The notes under the pieces were generated by a model, which was not told the DNA's origin, made no database searches, and was given only the letters and a program-made list of their open reading frames with translations. Below, piece after piece: positions 43,632-54,349 of a stretch of DNA of 64,000 bases. This DNA is from Tolypocladium sp. Sup5 PDA-1 (Eukaryota; Ascomycota; Sordariomycetes; Hypocreales; Ophiocordycipitaceae). The position numbers and the translations under genes were made by a program. Numbering within the stretch: the first letter of the stretch is position 1; each line of letters opens with the position of its first letter. The stretch spans positions 1 to 64,000 of the forward strand of contig JPHH03000029.1 in the NCBI GenBank assembly GCA_000750105.3, given 5' to 3'.

Positions 43632-44491
43632 AGGGAGAGTTGGACGGGCACCGGGCAAAGTAATTCCAAGGATCATGAAGGATGGATGGGGGGCTGGCGT
43701 TGGGCGGCTTGGGATTATAGACAGATACCTCGATAGACTGGCCATGGACGTGGCCGGGAACAGGGAGTTCCACTACGGCTGCGAAGCCGAATAGCCTTCT
43801 AAACTCATAATTGCAATGTTGAAACCTCATCCTCCCAAGGAAAGATTTGTCTTGATTAGGTTCCCCCAGCTATCTGTCCCTCCAATATTCCCACGTTTAG
43901 CAAGAAAGACCTTCCCTCAGGGGTTGATCCGAATAAGAGCAAATTGATAAAGAAAAGTTCGTGCCTGCGCTCGATCCTCCGTCTGCGTAACTGCGTATGT
44001 CCGATATCATTCTCTGTGGGCGAAGAGTTGCGTCTGGACTGTCCAGAGCAACCTGGTGCAATAAGGCTGAAATGCCTAGGTGCGACCTTGCGCTCGCCAA
44101 ATAGAAAGAGAGCCCGGGAGGAAACAAAAAAAATTTGCAACCTAAAGCCTTTCCCCGGCTCTGCAGACCCTGAACCGGGGTCGTCCCCTTCCCAGTGTGA
44201 CTGTCGGTGCTATGCGAATGGCTCCGGCCGACCGAGCGGCACCGCAGACACCTCGTCGTTGCAACGTCTGTTCGCAAAGAAAGCGGGCAAAAACAAAACG
44301 GCTGAACAAGTCAAAGGAAAAAGCGCAATCTGCCCCAGCCTCTTGATCCAAGCGGCCGATATTCCCCCTATCCAGGGTCTCTCTTGTGTTTCGAAAAGTC
44401 AAAATCCCAAGCCCCGTAGGTAGGAGGCGTGGTAAACATGATTTTGCAAGGGCCGTTTAGGCCGACAAGAGTCTGGAAGCAGGCAGCCTGA
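43632..44491. other. Convergent intergenic, 0.86 kb
   Basis: Space between the 3' ends of the vWA and coiled-coil genes. Short open frames on both strands have no recognisable content. I see no gene. Confidence 0.5.
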
Positions 44492-46920
44492 TTACTGCAT
44501 GCAAAACACATCCGCCATGGCCACAGAGTGTGCCGAGATGCTGCCCCCGGTGTCGTTGCGGCACGTAATCACAGGCGTCGTGACGAGCGCGACGCGCCAG
44601 TGCTTGGCCTGCAGCTCCGTGGGGTCGGCGTGCGGCCAGATGGGCAGCATCGACTGCGACGAGAAGCGGCTGCCGATCTCGGGGAAGCGGAAGTCGAACG
44701 TGAGGCGGCTGGTGAGGATCTTGGACGAGAGCTCCCACGCCAGGCCGCACACGTGCTCCAGGTCGCGGTAGGCGTCCTGCTGGTTTGCGAACTTGTTCAT
44801 GAGCGGCTGCACAGTAGCCTGCAGCCTGCGCGCCATGTCGTCAACCTTGTTCTTGTGCCACATGGTGCCGTGCTCGTTCTTCATGATAAAGCCGACGATG
44901 GAGGCGAGGTGGTTGAGTAGGGGCTGGCGCGTGGCAGAAGGCTGGCCTGGTTCAACAAAGTCAGTAAACTCCAGAACCCCAGAGGACTGGAGGTGAAACA
45001 TACCCTGTGTGGCCTCGAACTCGCGCTCCAGGTCCATCAGATCATACGTCGACTTGCTGTCAGAGCCACCCCAGGCACTGGGGACCCAGACGCGGTTGAC
45101 GACGTAGTCAATGATGACGCGGGTCACGACGCACGACTTTGAGTTTTCGTTGCGGAGATGGAACTCGAGGTACGAAGCCGCCTCCGACTCCGACAGAGGG
45201 TGGTATGTGGCGAGCAGGACAGGCCAGAGACTGCTGTTGGCGACCTGGGCCGCATTGGGGTGGTCGGGCTCGCTGGCGTGGCGCTCGACAAAGGCGCGGA
45301 TCGCGCCGTAAAACTCCATGACCTGCTCGTTCCAAGCGGCGATGGCGCGCTCCGTAAGTTGAATTGGCGGGCCGATGAAGTTATTGCGAGCGACCATGGC
45401 AGAAGAGGACGGGCCGCCAAAGTCCATGTTCCCAGGGGGAGGAGCCTCAGGGAAGCGGCCGTACCTGTTGTTGCGGCCCGCAGAGGTCGGAGTCGAGGGA
45501 TAGTACTCGCGGCGCTGGCCAAAGGAGCTGCCAGGTCTGCTGGGGCCGCCATCCTGAGGCGTGCCGAAGCCAGACTGGTGGTAGTCATGGCCGCTCGGTC
45601 TGTACCGAGGGAGAGGCTGGAAGCCAGCCTTGCGTGGGGGCTGGCCGAATGCCGAGCCGGCCGTGAAGTTGTTGCTGCCGCCAGGGCCAAGACGTCCCTG
45701 ACCAGAGCCGCCCCAAGATCCCTGGAAGCGGCGTTCATGGGAGAACGCAGCGGGCGCACGAGGAGGACCCGCCTGGAGAGGTCCAAACTTGGGAGGTGCA
45801 GCGGTAGGAGGGCGGTTCATGAGCTGAAAGGCCGAGATGGAGCGAGCCGGGACGGGCATTTCGCTATAGGTAGAGCGAGAGACTTCCTGCCCGCTCGGCT
45901 GAGCAGCAACGACTTCACTCTCCTTCTTGATGGGCGTTGAACCAGCAGCTGGGGCCAGATTCTGGGGGGTAACCTGGTTGTCCTGCTTGGACTCGGCATG
46001 AACCTCGACGGGCACGTTTCCTGCCTGAATAGCTCTCTGCTCATTGATCCACGTAGGAGGGCTCGAGTGCATTCGCATCTCCATCTCGCGGAGGGACTGC
46101 GCGAGGTTCTGTGGCCGCCCGTTAGCACATGGAGATTTCTGGCGAAATGCCGATTCGCCGACCTTGACCAAGTCGTCCGGTTCGACGGCTGCGTTCTTCT
46201 TTTGTTTCTCGACGTTGTCCTTGAATGTCTTGAACTCGGTCTTGAACCCCTCAAAGCTCTCCAAGACTTTCTTGGTCTCGGTCTCGACCTGCTCGCGCTT
46301 CTCGCGCTCGGCCATGAGCTCAGCGCGGAGGCTGCTAATGGTTTGTGCCTGGTGGTCTGTTTTAGCGCCGGTCAGGTTTGCCTCGATGCTCATTCTGGCG
46401 ATTGCCTTGTCTGTGTCCTCTTGGTCGAGGGTGAGGTTCATCAGGGCGTCGACAAGCTGGGTCGTCTCCTGGTTGACGATCTGGCCTACTTCCTGCAGGC
46501 GTGCGACGAGCTCGTTGGCTTCATGGCTGGACACGCCGGGCATGCGTCGGAGGGCATGCTGAGCCTTGACAAGAATGTCTTGAGTGTGTCGGGATTTCTC
46601 ATAAGCTGGCTATTGATGAACAGTTAGCAACGTGTGGTCAATGTAAAGCAAGCACTGGATGCTTCGAGTTTGAGACTCAAGTGATGGGGGCTCAGACGAA
46701 ATCAAAGGATTGGGATACCTACGTGGTTGTGAGCCATGTGCTTGATTCTCTCCGTGCGCGCATCCTCCGCGAGGGGAGTCGAAAAGTCGACGGTCAACAT
46801 GCCGTGGCCCACTACAGAAGCCGCCTGTGGTGGCGTATGAAGCTTCGACGATGGTGGCCCTGGAAACACAGGACTCTCCTCAGGCTGCTTGCCTGACGCA
46901 GGAGTTCCGGCGTCAGTCAT
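44492..46920 (-). CDS. Unrecognised protein: coiled coil, disordered middle, helical C-terminus
   Basis: Three exons (46920-46723, 46609-45004, 44946-44492) give 752 aa. The first junction joins RIKHMAHNH to PAYEKSRHTQDIL across a 113-nt intron (GTAGGT..AATAG). Residues about 95-215 are heptad-rich and charged (coiled coil), about 230-430 are Pro/Gly/Gln/Arg-rich and disordered with FG, GRF and RRFQG pieces suggestive of RNA-binding or condensate proteins, and the last 300 residues are helical with conserved-looking aromatic positions (WNEQVMEFYGAIRAFVERH, IIDYVVNRVWVPSAWGG). I do not recognise a family and propose no function. A second intron of 57 nt (GTATGT, branch ACTGAC, CCAG) is a multiple of three without stops; its retention gives 771 aa. 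Confidence 0.8.
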
Positions 46921-49176
46921 CCTGCTCAAACTCGATGAAAGTAGAGCGCAGAACAACGAGGGCGGACCTGCGTCGGGCTACCGGCCGACGGAAAGTGCCG
47001 CAAGTCGGTGGGAATGATTCAGACGGAAGAGATAGGTGCCTATCTTTGACCCGCACCGACAAAGTCGAAAGTTGTCAAGCTGTCAATAATGAGAGGGGAG
47101 ACTATCGTCCCAGGCTCCCTTGGCAGGTGGCTGCGTCAAGTTAGCCAAAGCTTCCAGAAGAGAGGCGATTCAACAGCACAGATAATCAATAGCAAGCACG
47201 TATTGAACACCCGTATCGTGAGCGCAGGAAATGGACGGGAGACTTACAGAATTTCCGAGACTTTAACGCAAGGTGATGTGCGCACAGGCCAGGCAAGGGG
47301 CAGCAAGTTTCCTCGAATCAAGTTGAAGAGTTGAGTCGAAAACAAACTGCACCTGCGAGAAGAAGGAAGAATAGAGGAGTCGAGCCTAGGAAGATAGTAA
47401 AGGATGTGTCGACGATGATTGTTGCCTGGGAATATCTCGCAGTTAGCATGCGCCGTGGGTAGAAATGTGAGGGATGCGCCCGAGGAACAGCGGATGATGG
47501 GTTTCGAGGGCAAGGATGATGAGAGAGGGAAAAGAGGACGAATGCTGCGTGCCCTAACGGAGTCATAAATACTAGGGCTGTGTACAGCAGTGACCGCCGG
47601 CTGCGTGGCAACCTGGAAAATCAGGAGGCTGAGGTTTTCCTCGGCAACGGTGCTGGCCAACTGGCAACTCTTGTCCAGCAGCAACGAAAAGACACGTGGG
47701 GATATTCCATGGAAACAGGCAGGCCACGGACGAGAGAATCACTGCTCAAAGGGATGGTGAGACTTACCGAGAGTAAAGGCAGAAGGTGCCCGTAGGAGCG
47801 ATGAGGGATGATCCACGAGCTGAGGAATTCGTAGGTGCAAAGTGTGAGAGATGTAATCAGGCGCCAACCGGTGAACTGGCCCAGAACAGGCGGCTGCGCA
47901 CAAAACTCGAGAGTGGAACACAAGGCGGCAGTAGCGAGCTGAATTCACGTGTCAGTAAAAAGTCGAGGACTTTACACAGGGAAAGGGATGGCATACGTTG
48001 ACAACGGACCGGGCAGAGAACTCGTCCTGATCCCGTGTTAAAAGGGTGAAAGGTCTTCCAACTGGTTTCTCGAAGGGAGAGTGTAAAATGGTGGAAGAGG
48101 AATGTTGTCTCTGCAACGCCGTGATTCCTTGGTTGCAATATGTTCCCCAGAGATGCTTAAGAGCGAGGGCAGAACCCTGGCAACATCGACCCAACTCGAG
48201 GAGCACGGGCGGTTACTAGGTTATGCAGGCCCAGGGGCAGTGAAAAGGACCGGCGCGTTGCCTCGTGCTGCTGTGAATCTCGCACCGAAATCTGCTGTTG
48301 CCCGCGCAACATGCCCTGTCCACGTGTGGGTGGTGTCGATGAATTGCGAGCAGTCCTCTACGGTGACTTTGGAGCTGTCTGCCGAACAGCACAGGGAACA
48401 GCACTGGGACTGTCGAGCTCGACACACATCTGCGGACCCCGTTAGCCTGATCAGTAATAGAGACAGGATGGGATGGAATCACGGTACCTGTGACCGAAGG
48501 CATTACGATAATCAACTTGTTGAGCCACATCCTCCAACCTCTGCGCCAGCCATCATATCGGTTCGTCTAGCACAGGTCACGATCGCCGGCCAGTGTGTAG
48601 AATGTAATTACTCTTCCATTTATTTCCGTAGAAGACCCTGAAGAACCCTGGAGATTCTAGCCTACAGCTCCGTAACTACCCTGGAAAGCAGAATTCCTTC
48701 ATGGCCAATAGAGACGACGTGACTTTTTCCTGAGTATTCGTACAGACATCAATGTGGGAACTTGTGACCTAGTCACCGTTCAACCGGGGGTTTTTTTGGG
48801 GTGAATGTTGTGGTTTTGTTTTGGGCGGTGCTGGTTCAGCAATGGTCCGGGCGAACAGGGCGCCAAATAGGGAACCTGAGACATGAGGTCTAGCCATTTA
48901 GTACTTCATCAGGACGTGGGCAGGGAAGCCATAGCATCTGAGAAAAATGTTAAGATCGGCCACAGACGATGGAGTGTTGGCAGGTGTGAGAATCGGACGA
49001 ACGATGTGTGTGTGAGACACGCGAGCGTAGAATGCGAGCACGGACAAGCGTCAGGGTGTGCTGAGCACGGCAAGGCTTAGCGAGAGCTTCAAGACGTTCT
49101 GGATTGGACACTACAAACCTGTCGAAAACCTAGATAGAGCCTTGAAGGCATCGCGAGTCAACCAGCATCATGAGAG
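46921..49176. other. Intergenic, 2.3 kb
   Basis: Between the 5' end of the coiled-coil gene and the 3' end of the Rsd1-type gene. Several weak open frames (for example 47244-47684 and 48102-48641) lack motifs and good starts. It may include a long 5' leader, possibly with an intron, for the coiled-coil gene. I see no gene I can support. Confidence 0.5.
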
Positions 49177-51047
49177 TTAGATGGCCCGGGTCCGCGAAAA
49201 GAGGCTGCTGTAGACTGCGTCCACAACAGGCGACGCGTTTATCATGCGGCCGCCAAAGTATCGTCCGTTGAGGCCTTTAATGGCGTTCTCGCCACCCTGG
49301 ACCTTGTCAAACTTGAGATAGACGTCGCCCTTGGAGTTGGCGTCGAGGGAGATGTGGACGACATGACCGTACTGCTTCTCAGCTTCGTCTCGAATGTCAT
49401 CCTCGAGCTCCTTGACCCAGCTGTCACCCTCCTCGCTAAGACCACGGGTTAGCGATAGGCCACGCATGCAATCATGGCAAGAGAACTTACTTCTCGGGAT
49501 CAAACATGTTACGTAGGACCACACAGCGACTAGCCATGTTAACATTAACGGGTAGCGGCTTCGTCTCCGTCTTTGGCTTGAGAACCTGCGCCTCATCTTT
49601 GCCAGTAGAAGCCTCGTCGGTGCGGGCAAGTTTGCGCATGAGCGCATCGCGACTGTAGTTGTTGAAGTTAACGCCGGCGACATCGGAGTCGTCCAAGGCA
49701 CCACCACCCCCAGTGCGGTCATTATCGCGGCCGCCAGCTCGGTCGAAGGCAGATGCAGGGCCACGGCCACCGGCACCCGAAAATGCGGAGCCCTGGAAGT
49801 TTGCATTCTGGCCGTGACCCCGGTTCGAGTTGGCCGAGTCGGGGCCAGATCGATCATTCCCCAAGCCGACACGGATTGGTCGACCGGCAAGCTCGAAGCC
49901 GTTCATCTTCTCCAGTGCCTCGCGGGCATTCTGTGCTTCCTTGTACCTGTTTTACGTGTGTCAGCGTACGAAATCATGTGGTGAGGATTAGGGCAGGCCG
50001 GTTCTTACTGGACAAAGCCGAAACCCTTGCTACGCTTGTTGTCATCCAGCTGAAGCTGAGCAAAGTCGAGCTCGCCAAAGGGCTCAAAAACAGCTTCCAG
50101 ATCCTCCTGAGTCACGTTAAAGTGAATATTGCCGATATAGAGGCGGTGGAAGGACGTAGCAGCGTTGGCATTGCTGCCCGAATCCTCAGTCTTGCGGACT
50201 TGACGATTCTTCTCAGCTTCGGTGACGCGAACAATGATAGGGATGTTCTCGAGGAGTCGGCCCGTTAGTTGAAGTGCCTTTTGCACAGATTCTTCGTCCT
50301 TGAACTCAACATAGCCGACTCTGGTAGAGGTGTTAGCGACCTAGATTGGTTAAAAAAGGACATGAAGGCTGACCCTTTGGATCTGCCGCTCACGCGGTCT
50401 TTCACGATCTGGGCTTCGTTGACTGGTCCAGCGTGCTCGTCGAAGAATTTCTTGAGCCTGTCAGTGCGAAGGCGATTGGCGAGCTGCTGCACGAAGACGG
50501 TGCGGCGGTCTCTCTCATCCTCGTTCAGCTGGGGAGTGCGAGAACGACGGTCGCCACCTCGACCCTGCTCTGTCGAGCGACGATCGGGGCGGTCATTGCG
50601 GTCGCGATTCTCGTGGCGATCTCGGCGATCTCGACGATCGCGGTCGTCGCGGGGATTGTTGTAGCGGCGAGGGGAGCGTGATCGGGAGCGAGAGCGTCCA
50701 CGTCCGCGTCCACGTCCGCCGCGATAGAAATCTCCATCTCTCCGGCCGCGGGCACTATAGCCTGGGCGGTTGTCACGACTTCCAGATCCTCCGACACGGC
50801 TGCTGTTGCTACCAGAGTCGCTGCGGGTGGCGTCCTCGTCTCGGTGATCAGGGTGACGGCGGTCGCGAGCATCACGGTCTCGAGTGCGGTTGTCATCACG
50901 TCCGCGGTCGAGGTCTCGCTTCGAGCCGTTCTGTCGGTTGGTAGCACCAGTGTCAGTGCCTTTCTCCTCTCCCTTCTTGACTGCGTGCTGGTCGTTGGCT
51001 TGCTTTTCAGCAGCCTCCAGCAGGGCCTCGACATCCAGGTTCGACAT
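49177..51047 (-). CDS. rsd1: RBM39/Rsd1-type splicing factor (CC1-like, RS domain + RRMs)
   Basis: Four exons (51047-50374, 50320-50009, 49946-49491, 49435-49177) encode 566 aa. Residues about 45-175 are an RS/RD/RG-rich domain; RRM1 (about 183-260) begins RRTVFVQQLANRLRTDRLKK and continues across intron 1 as VGYVEFKDEESVQKAL; RRM2 (about 285-362) has HRLYIGNIHFNV and SKGFGFVQYK; after a Gly/Asn-rich linker the C-terminal U2AF-homology-type RRM starts at RCVVLRNMFDPE and ends near YFGGRMINASPVVDAVYSSL. This order defines the CC1-like family (human RBM39/CAPER, fission yeast Rsd1), nuclear factors linking U2 snRNP/U2AF to 3' splice-site choice. Intron 1 has a weak GTCAGC donor inside RRM1. The start is the first ATG, followed by the conserved MSNLDVEALLEAA. 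Confidence 0.92.
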
Positions 51048-51821
51048 GGTTGCCAAGCACCTAGGAGATGGCCTGCTTCAACGTTAACAACGGGCTCCAC
51101 AGCAGACTCCCCCAAAAAACTAAAAACTGCTGGCGATGAGTGAGCGGGCTGGTGTTGTAGCTTGATTTCTTGGAGGCTCCAGATGGATGATGTTGGGGTT
51201 GAAGTTGAGGTCAAGTCGAGCGAGATTGAGGTTGAGGATTGTTTGGTTGCAGGTGGAAACTTGGGGAACCTGGCGATCGAGTGGGTGAAAACGGAGTTGA
51301 GCGCCAGAAAAGTGGGCGCCTTGGTGCCAGGTGTGAGTCACGTGAGACACGATCGCAGGACCAGGCAGGTCGTACGAGCATCAACAGACCAGCAGGCTGC
51401 CGTGACTCAGCCCAACAGCTGTAGTGCAGTTTGTGGACACGTAGGAACGATTAAGCATCGGTGGGTATCACAGCAGTTTCAAGGCAGGGGAGCGTGCCAT
51501 CGTGAGGGGGGAAAAGTATCTTGGAATTAATAGTATTTGGTGCTCCGTACAACGAGCGGCATCGAGCCTCTCAGCCTCCAGCTTCCCCAAGTCATCATTA
51601 TGCATAGTATCGCTACCAAGTACTCGATTCAAGTGTGATGTATGCCAGCATCAAGCTATTATTAGTTCTCGTCGTCATCCTAGACATTGCCAAACGAGCG
51701 TCCCAAACTCCGTGCCAAACCAAGCCGCCGCCGTAAGTGGGGAAACGAAAGAGCTGAAGAAGAGAATCCGAGATCGGAGGAGCGGAAGCCGTGCAATCCA
51801 CTCTCAGTTACGAGACTCAAA
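51048..51821. other. Intergenic, 0.77 kb
   Basis: Between the 5' end of the Rsd1-type gene and the 3' end of SCS7, both minus-strand. Promoter of the former and 3' untranslated region of the latter. I see no gene. Confidence 0.5.
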
Positions 51822-53047
51822 TTACTTGGTCTTGATGAGGGGCTGCAGCTCGGTGCCGAAGATCTTGTCCCAGAACTTGCTGGTGACGCCAAAGCCGAGC
51901 TCGTAGTCGAGGAAGTGGTGCTGGAGATGGTACTTCTTCAGCTGCTTGTACCACAGAGGCAGGTTCTGGTGGTGTAGGAAGTAGTGCGTCATGTCGTAGC
52001 AGATGTAGCCAAAGATGCCACCACAGTACACGGCAGTGCCGGCATACCAGTTGTAGCTGAAGACGGCTTGAGCCAGCTTCCAGAAAGGCGTGGCCAGGAC
52101 GACGAATAGCGCGGGCGGCATGACCAGGCGGTACTTGTCCATTGGCAGGTAGTGGTGGATGCCGTGGAGCAGGAAGTGCGCCGTGATGCCAACTCTGTTG
52201 TCGGGGAGGTAGCTGCATGCAAGTTAGCCAGCGAACGCAGAATGAAGCAGCATGGGGAGGCGACATACTCATCGAGATGAAACAAGAATCGGTGCAGGCA
52301 GTACTCTATGAACGTCCAGAGGAACAAGCCAAACCCCCAGTAAGAGGCGGTAGTGGTGACATCCTTCAAGCCCTGGCCAGCGACATAAGTGCCGTAGAGG
52401 ACGCAGGGCATCCAAAGGCTGGGGATCATCCACCACGGCGTCTTGGAGAAAGGCTCCAAGAAGTTTCCAAACAGAGGCGCGGATGCGCCTCCCTTGTAGT
52501 GGCGCGGGCGGTGGACTTGGTCCAGGTAGAACTCCTTGCTGAAGCCCCCGAACCAGATCTGGGGGAAGAGTGGCCGGCTGAGGTCCAAGAACTTGTGCTT
52601 CTTGTAGTCGTTGTTGAAGTCCGTCTCCTTGCTCAAGTCCTCTTCGCAAGACATACCGGTTCGGGGATGCACCCAAGTGGAAGGGTCGGTCCCGGTATTC
52701 ACTGACCCGTTGGCGGTCCCGTTGGCGGTCTCGTTGGCCTTGCCGTTCAGGTGGCCGGCAGATCCGTTGGCGGCATTCACGGCTTTTTCGGGCGCGACGA
52801 AACCAACCAGAGATTCGTCGAGAACTTCGTATGCCGCCTCCGAGTGAGGGTGCGAGGTCGGGTCCTTGAGGATGTCCTCGACATCCTTGCCGGCGTATTC
52901 GAGGAGGAGGTCGCCACCGCCGGGATGGTCGTCGACGAACTCGGTGACATCGTAGACCTTGGTCCCGATGGTGACGAAGCACGACGCACCCGAGGCGTGT
53001 GATTCCACCTCGGCGCGAGTAAACGTCGGCAGCGTCCTGGCTGGCAT
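51822..53047 (-). CDS. scs7: Sphingolipid fatty-acid alpha-hydroxylase (Scs7/FA2H)
   Basis: Two exons (53047-52269, 52212-51822; 56-nt intron) give 389 aa, close to yeast Scs7 (384). An N-terminal cytochrome b5 domain (about 8-90) carries the haem motif DDHPGGGDLLLEYAG; a Gly/Asn/Thr-rich linker follows; the C-terminal hydroxylase is a multi-pass ER membrane domain with the histidine clusters that bind the di-metal centre (HRFLFH, HFLLHGIHH, HYFLHH, YHLQHH). The enzyme 2-hydroxylates the very-long-chain fatty acid of ceramides, affecting membrane order and stress resistance. The splice joins FHLD to DYLPDNRVGITAHFLLHG, restoring the conserved block. Divergent from HET-C. Confidence 0.96.
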
Positions 53048-54349
53048 CGCGATGTCGCGGGCTTCGGCAGGCTCGGAGATGGAAATCAGTGCAGGCGGGG
53101 CGAGGATGCGGTACGCAACGCGATTGTTCGATGCGACGTGTTAAGACGGGATCAGGCTCGGTCCAGTCTCAGCAAAGCAGAATGGAAGGCGGGCGCCACA
53201 CGCCAGCGGCAGGTCGAATCGAGAGCAGAAGATGGTCAAAAGCACAGTTTGATTCCAAGGGTCGGGGAGGAGGTATTAATGGGAAGGGCGCGCGGTTGTA
53301 GGATGTATATCAGGAGGTCGAGTCGATCGAGGTCGCAAGGTTTTCTAATGAGGAATTACTCGAAGCGTCTTAGTGGTTCGACGTCCCTAAGGTCCGGGAG
53401 ACCCAGCCAGACGGAAGCCGAGGAGCCCAAGTGGGCTCACTTCACGGGCTGAGCAGCCCACTGCGCTCGCTGTGCTCACTGTGGCGTGGCGGCGCTTCCC
53501 CACCCGGAACGCCTGGCTCGATCGTGCCGACATTGCCTGGTGCGTTAGTCCGTATGGCTGTCGGAGTCGTCGGGCAAAGTCGAGCCTCCGTTTGTTGTCC
53601 TGGTGCCTGCATTTGCCGCTGCGTAATCATAGCAACTCCGCTTCACATGGGTAATAAGGGCCGTCGCATTACGCAGCATTGACGCCGTGGTCCAGGCCCA
53701 TCATTATAAGTTGTATTATAGGGAGGCTGACATTGGTAGCGTGGGCTGGTAGCAGGATTGAGCGCATTCCTTGCGATAGGCACGACGTTTGCTACCTACC
53801 TGGGCACCTTACCCAGGTAATTATGTTCCAGTGTCCGACGACTGACTACTTCGTACGCGTCGCACCCTGAATGGGAGCCAATCTTTCAACTTGGGGCTAC
53901 AACACATGGTATAGGGTAGGGAATTGACAGATATCTAGACCTGCCTGTTCAAGCGACGTAGCTCATTCACCGACAGAGTTGCGTTGACTCTCCATGGACT
54001 ATCACCACGAAACATGTGATATTTCCTCTCCTTGTAATAATGCAGAAGCAAAAGGACCTGGGCTGGGCTAGACAAGGCGGGCCACTGCGGCCCTGTTATG
54101 GCGTTTGTTTAGGACATCGCCGAGCCCTCTGGGAAGCTCCTGTGCGGGGCATGCTCTAGCAAAGCAAAGAGGCCTATGAGTCCACGCCAGCGCCATCATC
54201 TGCACATCCACCTCTCAACGTCAACTCTGCCTCTGGACCGCAGCCGACAGACCGCGGCACAGCCCCGGACGCAATCAACCCTTTCCTCTCTCGTCTAAAC
54301 GCGAATCTCCCATCATCTTTCCGTCTCTCCCCCGCCACAGGGCTACGTC
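53048..54349. other. Divergent promoter region of SCS7 and HET-C, 1.3 kb
   Basis: Holds both promoters. The last 150 bases before HET-C are C/T-rich, as in many fungal leaders. A TAGTCCGTA-type motif lies at about 53545. I see no gene. Confidence 0.5.

Noticed and set aside
42885..43745. 286-aa open frame antisense to the vWA gene, and an overlapping 288-aa frame on the plus strand
   Set aside because: Both are Arg/Ala/Val-rich shadows of the vWA coding region, whose metal-site motif settles the frame.
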